A DNA stretch of 64,000 nt. It comes from Flavobacterium aquariorum (GTDB taxonomy: Bacteria; Bacteroidota; Bacteroidia; Flavobacteriales; Flavobacteriaceae). This document shows positions 61,243 through 64,000 of the stretch, piece after piece. Every line of letters starts with the position of its first letter. Within the stretch, counting starts at the first letter, position 1. The stretch covers positions 62,001 to 126,000 of the forward strand of contig NZ_QKXH01000007.1 in the NCBI RefSeq assembly GCF_003254745.1. Reading direction: 5' to 3'. The notes beneath the pieces were generated by a model. The model had not been told where the DNA came from. It saw only the letters and a list, made by a program, of their open reading frames with translations, and ran no database searches. The translations under genes were made by a program, and so were the position numbers.

Positions 61243-63288
61243 TTAATTCTGTTTATTTTGTTTTAATGTTTTGTAATCGGCTATAATGGCTATTGCTTCA
61301 TTAAGATAGTGATTGGATTTTAAATTATCAAGTTGCATTTTGTTGTATTCGATAAGTGAAGGATAAATTTCAAGTAATGATTTGTTGTACTCTGAATTGG
61401 ATACGTTTAAATGCAAATCATCTGTTTTGAAATTATTGATTTCCTCGGACAAATTATTAATATTGTTTTGGTTTTCAAAAACTGCTTCCAATGTCATTGG
61501 GATTTCAAATTTCGATTTCTTTATAACTGCATCAATCTTCATATTTAGAGCAATAATTGAATTGAAATATGGGTCTTGGGCTACTCTAATTCTACTTTTT
61601 TGGGCAAGAGATTCAATTAATTCATTGCTTACATAGGGAGTAAAACGAATTCTTGAATTTAAACTTTCATTTTTTAAGGCTGTTGGAAAACCGCTTTCTT
61701 TTTGAAAAACATCTTGATAGATAGTTGGAATTTGGACATCTGGAATAACTCCAACGGCCTGATGACTTTTTCCAGTGATTCTATAAAATTTACTAATGGT
61801 CAGTTTTACAAAATGTTGGTCGTCATCTTTTTCTAAGGGAACAATAGTTTGCATGGTAGCTTTTCCTAGGGAAGTGCTTCCTATCAAAAGTGCTCGGTTG
61901 TAATCTTGCATAATTGAGGCAAAAAACTCGCTTGCTGAGGCTGAATTTCCATTGATTATAATAACAATTGGGCCTTTGTAAATGACTCCCCTATACGGGT
62001 CGTTTATCACGGACAATTCTTTTTTGTTATCAACCACTATGGATATTGGTCCATAATCAATAAATAAGCCGGCTAACTTTACAGCTTCTTCCATTGACCC
62101 TCCTCCATTATCTGTCAAATCAAGAACCAACCCTTTAACATTGTCTTTCATTAATTTAATGGTTTCTTTGGCAACATCTTGGGCGCAGCCCTTACTGTTT
62201 CCTCCTTCAAAATTAGAGTAGAAACTAGGTATTTTTATATAGCCGATCTTGGAGTCTTTATCAATTATGAAGCTGTATACTGTGTTTTCTTCGTCTTTTA
62301 AGACTTGTTTTTCAATATTTACTTTGAAACTCTTTCCTGAATTTCGTTTAATTGTTAGTGTTATATTGGTATTCAATTCCGATGACATCAGAGTGGCTAT
62401 GGATTCCAAAGATGAACAGGAAACTTCAAGTGTTTCTTTTTGATTGGAAACGGCAATAATTTGATCTCCTTTTTTGATTTTCCCAGTCCTAAATGCTGGT
62501 CCATTTGGGTCAATTTCGTCTACAATAATTTCGTTTTTATCATTTAGACTGACGCCCAATCCCAATGAAAGTCTTTCTTTGGATAAAGTTGATACAAAAC
62601 TAGATTTGGTGTCGTTACTAAAATAATTAGTATGTGGGTCAAAATAACCACAAAAAATATTAAAAAGATTGTCTTCAAATGATCTGCCATCAGAAAGTAA
62701 AGCATTGATTTTACAAAGCTCATTTTCGATAATACTCTTTTTTGATGTATTGCTCATCGAATTAAAATTGAGTTTCAACGAATCTAAGTTTTTACTTTTT
62801 TCAGAGATATCATTGTATACTTCAAACCTAATTTTTTTATTAAGGGCTTTCTCCACATCATTTTCTTTCAAATAGAAATTAAAGTCTCTTTGTTTGAATC
62901 TAATCGTATCTTTTATAGTGAAATCAATAGTTTCTCGGTTGAGTTTTTCTAAAATAGATTTATTTCTGAGCAGTGATTTTTTATATTCATCTTTAATATC
63001 TGTTATAAAAAAACAATCTTTCTTTAAGATGAGATTGTCAAGATTAAGTCGATATTTTTTTGACAATGTATCAACTTGTGATTTTAAAAAAATGTTTCTA
63101 GAGGGATCTAATTCGTCAAATAACTCATCAAAAAGATAAGCCGATAAACTGTCGTCTACCGGCTTTGGACTAAAATGCTCTTTTTGGAGTAATTTATTTA
63201 TTTTGAATAAAATATCACAACTTGTATCACTATTTTGCGCAAATAGTGAGAATGTGGAAAAAAGAAATACAAATGTGATTTTTTTCAT
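61243..63288 (-). CDS. S41-family C-terminal processing peptidase (Prc/CtpA-like)
   Basis: A 681-residue periplasmic protease with a signal peptide (about 1-17, FSLFAQ), a helical N-terminal region (20-220), a PDZ domain (about 233-315; SLGLGVSLNDKNEIIVDEIDPNGPAFRTGKIKKGDQIIAV) and the S41 core. The catalytic dyad is Ser451 (GNSASASEFF) and Lys476 (STSLGKATMQT). It is related to tail-specific protease, which trims or degrades periplasmic proteins. It follows gcvT by eight bases in the same direction, so the two are probably cotranscribed, though no functional link is evident. Confidence 0.93.
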   Translation of the reverse strand: MKKITFVFLFSTFSLFAQNSDTSCDILFKINKLLQKEHFSPKPVDDSLSAYLFDELFDELDPSRNIFLKSQVDTLSKKYRLNLDNLILKKDCFFITDIKDEYKKSLLRNKSILEKLNRETIDFTIKDTIRFKQRDFNFYLKENDVEKALNKKIRFEVYNDISEKSKNLDSLKLNFNSMSNTSKKSIIENELCKINALLSDGRSFEDNLFNIFCGYFDPHTNYFSNDTKSSFVSTLSKERLSLGLGVSLNDKNEIIVDEIDPNGPAFRTGKIKKGDQIIAVSNQKETLEVSCSSLESIATLMSSELNTNITLTIKRNSGKSFKVNIEKQVLKDEENTVYSFIIDKDSKIGYIKIPSFYSNFEGGNSKGCAQDVAKETIKLMKDNVKGLVLDLTDNGGGSMEEAVKLAGLFIDYGPISIVVDNKKELSVINDPYRGVIYKGPIVIIINGNSASASEFFASIMQDYNRALLIGSTSLGKATMQTIVPLEKDDDQHFVKLTISKFYRITGKSHQAVGVIPDVQIPTIYQDVFQKESGFPTALKNESLNSRIRFTPYVSNELIESLAQKSRIRVAQDPYFNSIIALNMKIDAVIKKSKFEIPMTLEAVFENQNNINNLSEEINNFKTDDLHLNVSNSEYNKSLLEIYPSLIEYNKMQLDNLKSNHYLNEAIAIIADYKTLKQNKQN

Positions 63289-63296
63289 ATAAATAT

Positions 63297-64000
63297 TTAT
63301 TTTTTATAAAATGGGAGTTTTACCACTTTGGCAGGTACGTCATTTTTTCTAATTCTAATGTAAATATCACTATCTACTGCGCTATTAGTTGTTGTAACGT
63401 AACCCAAACCAATTCCTTTGTTCATGGAAGGCGACATAGTTCCAGATGTTACAATTCCAATTATAGCTCCAGAACTGTCAACTATTTCATAGTCATGTCT
63501 CGGCACTGCACGCTCTTGCATTTCGAAAGCTACTAATTTTTTAGTTACGCCTTGTTCTTTTTGCTTTTTTAAATTGTCAGAATTAGTGAATTCTTTATTG
63601 AATTTGGTAATCCATCCTAATCCTGCTTCTAGAGGTGACGTCGTATCGTTAATATCGTTACCGTACAAACAGAATCCCATTTCTAATCGCAAAGTATCTC
63701 TTGCTGCCAAACCAATAGGTTTGATTCCATAAGCAGCTCCAGCCTCAAAAACTTTGTTCCAAATGGTTTCTACCTGGTCGTTTTTGCAATAAATTTCAAA
63801 TCCACCCGAACCTGTATACCCAGTTGCAGAAATGATAACATTAGGGAAACCTGCAAAATCAGCTACTTCGAAATGGTAATAAGCAATGGCCGATAAATCT
63901 ATAGAAGATAAGGACTGCATCGCCTCAACTGCTTTTGGTCCTTGTATCGCCAATAAAGAATAATCATCTGAAAGATTTTTCATTTCAACCCCCAAATCAT
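63297..64000 (-). CDS. gcvT: Glycine cleavage system T protein (aminomethyltransferase), N-terminus outside the window
   Basis: The C-terminal 234 residues or so of GcvT; the frame is open through base 64000, so the start lies beyond the window. GcvT moves the aminomethyl group from the H protein to tetrahydrofolate, releasing ammonia. Typical segments are [68 protein letters not shown] and the barrel end [20 protein letters not shown]. The S41 protease gene follows eight bases later. Confidence 0.95.
   Translation of the reverse strand, partial: DLGVEMKNLSDDYSLLAIQGPKAVEAMQSLSSIDLSAIAYYHFEVADFAGFPNVIISATGYTGSGGFEIYCKNDQVETIWNKVFEAGAAYGIKPIGLAARDTLRLEMGFCLYGNDINDTTSPLEAGLGWITKFNKEFTNSDNLKKQKEQGVTKKLVAFEMQERAVPRHDYEIVDSSGAIIGIVTSGTMSPSMNKGIGLGYVTTTNSAVDSDIYIRIRKNDVPAKVVKLPFYKK

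Noticed and set aside
1..64000. CRISPR array, prophage, insertion sequence or integrated plasmid
   Set aside because: No regularly spaced direct repeats, transposase, integrase or phage structural gene was seen anywhere in the window.

Overview
The window looks like chromosomal DNA of a Flavobacterium or a close relative in the Flavobacteriaceae. It is AT-rich, leaders mostly lack Shine-Dalgarno sequences, and several starts are preceded by the Bacteroidota -7 box TAnnTTTG. The gene content fits: a TonB-dependent receptor of the outer-membrane beta-barrel family, a protein with a type IX secretion C-terminal sorting domain, a YifB ATPase and a RhlE-like helicase. The intergenic palindromes are of the kind common in flavobacterial chromosomes. 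I see no rRNA, tRNA, insertion sequence, prophage or CRISPR array.

Layout. 1-2.9 kb: two tandem ammonium transporter genes that share a motif about 100 nt upstream of each start. 3.2-5.3 kb: a BioF-like PLP enzyme coupled to a dipeptide epimerase. 5.4-9.9 kb: small accessory genes, including a frameshifted lipoprotein and a CPBP protease that has lost its middle motif. 10-15.4 kb: an oxidoreductase, YifB, a DEAD-box helicase and a zinc metallopeptidase. 15.5-20.4 kb: a very large hybrid histidine kinase and a membrane protein. 21-24 kb: aldehyde dehydrogenase, pseudouridine synthase and PanB.

24.2-39.6 kb is the most interesting block, a potassium-supply island. In order it holds a sigma-54-type response regulator; an orphan sensor domain on the opposite strand; a 93-residue protein; three ORFs of 25-28 codons, one of them KdpF; KdpA, KdpB and KdpC; a porin; the N-terminal half of KdpD; a complete HAMP-PAS histidine kinase; the C-terminal (DUF4118-kinase) half of KdpD; KdpE; and Kup. 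KdpD is therefore split and a second kinase sits between its halves. Two regulators of different classes are present. The orphan reading frame is a close paralogue of the sensor part of the inserted kinase and lies between two copies of one terminator. Kup is broken by a one-base insertion in an A run.

39.8-64 kb: mostly metabolic and housekeeping genes: serine ammonia-lyase, small DoxX-like membrane proteins, TonB-dependent receptor, ArsC, CPBP protease, MenE, carboxylase beta subunit, an alpha-glucan phosphorylase homologue without the expected PLP lysine, PldA, RF2 with its programmed +1 frameshift, threonine aldolase, YbaB, an S9 peptidase, a cysteine synthase-family enzyme, a LamG/T9SS protein, YebC, an S41 protease and the C-terminal part of GcvT, which runs off the window.

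Three intergenic copies of one structured repeat (about 12.8, 14.4 and 54.1 kb) keep their flanks while the hairpin stem changes completely but stays paired; a fourth, related element is at 5.9 kb. Two homopolymer frameshifts (8271-8275 and 39174-39180) could be real mutations or assembly errors.
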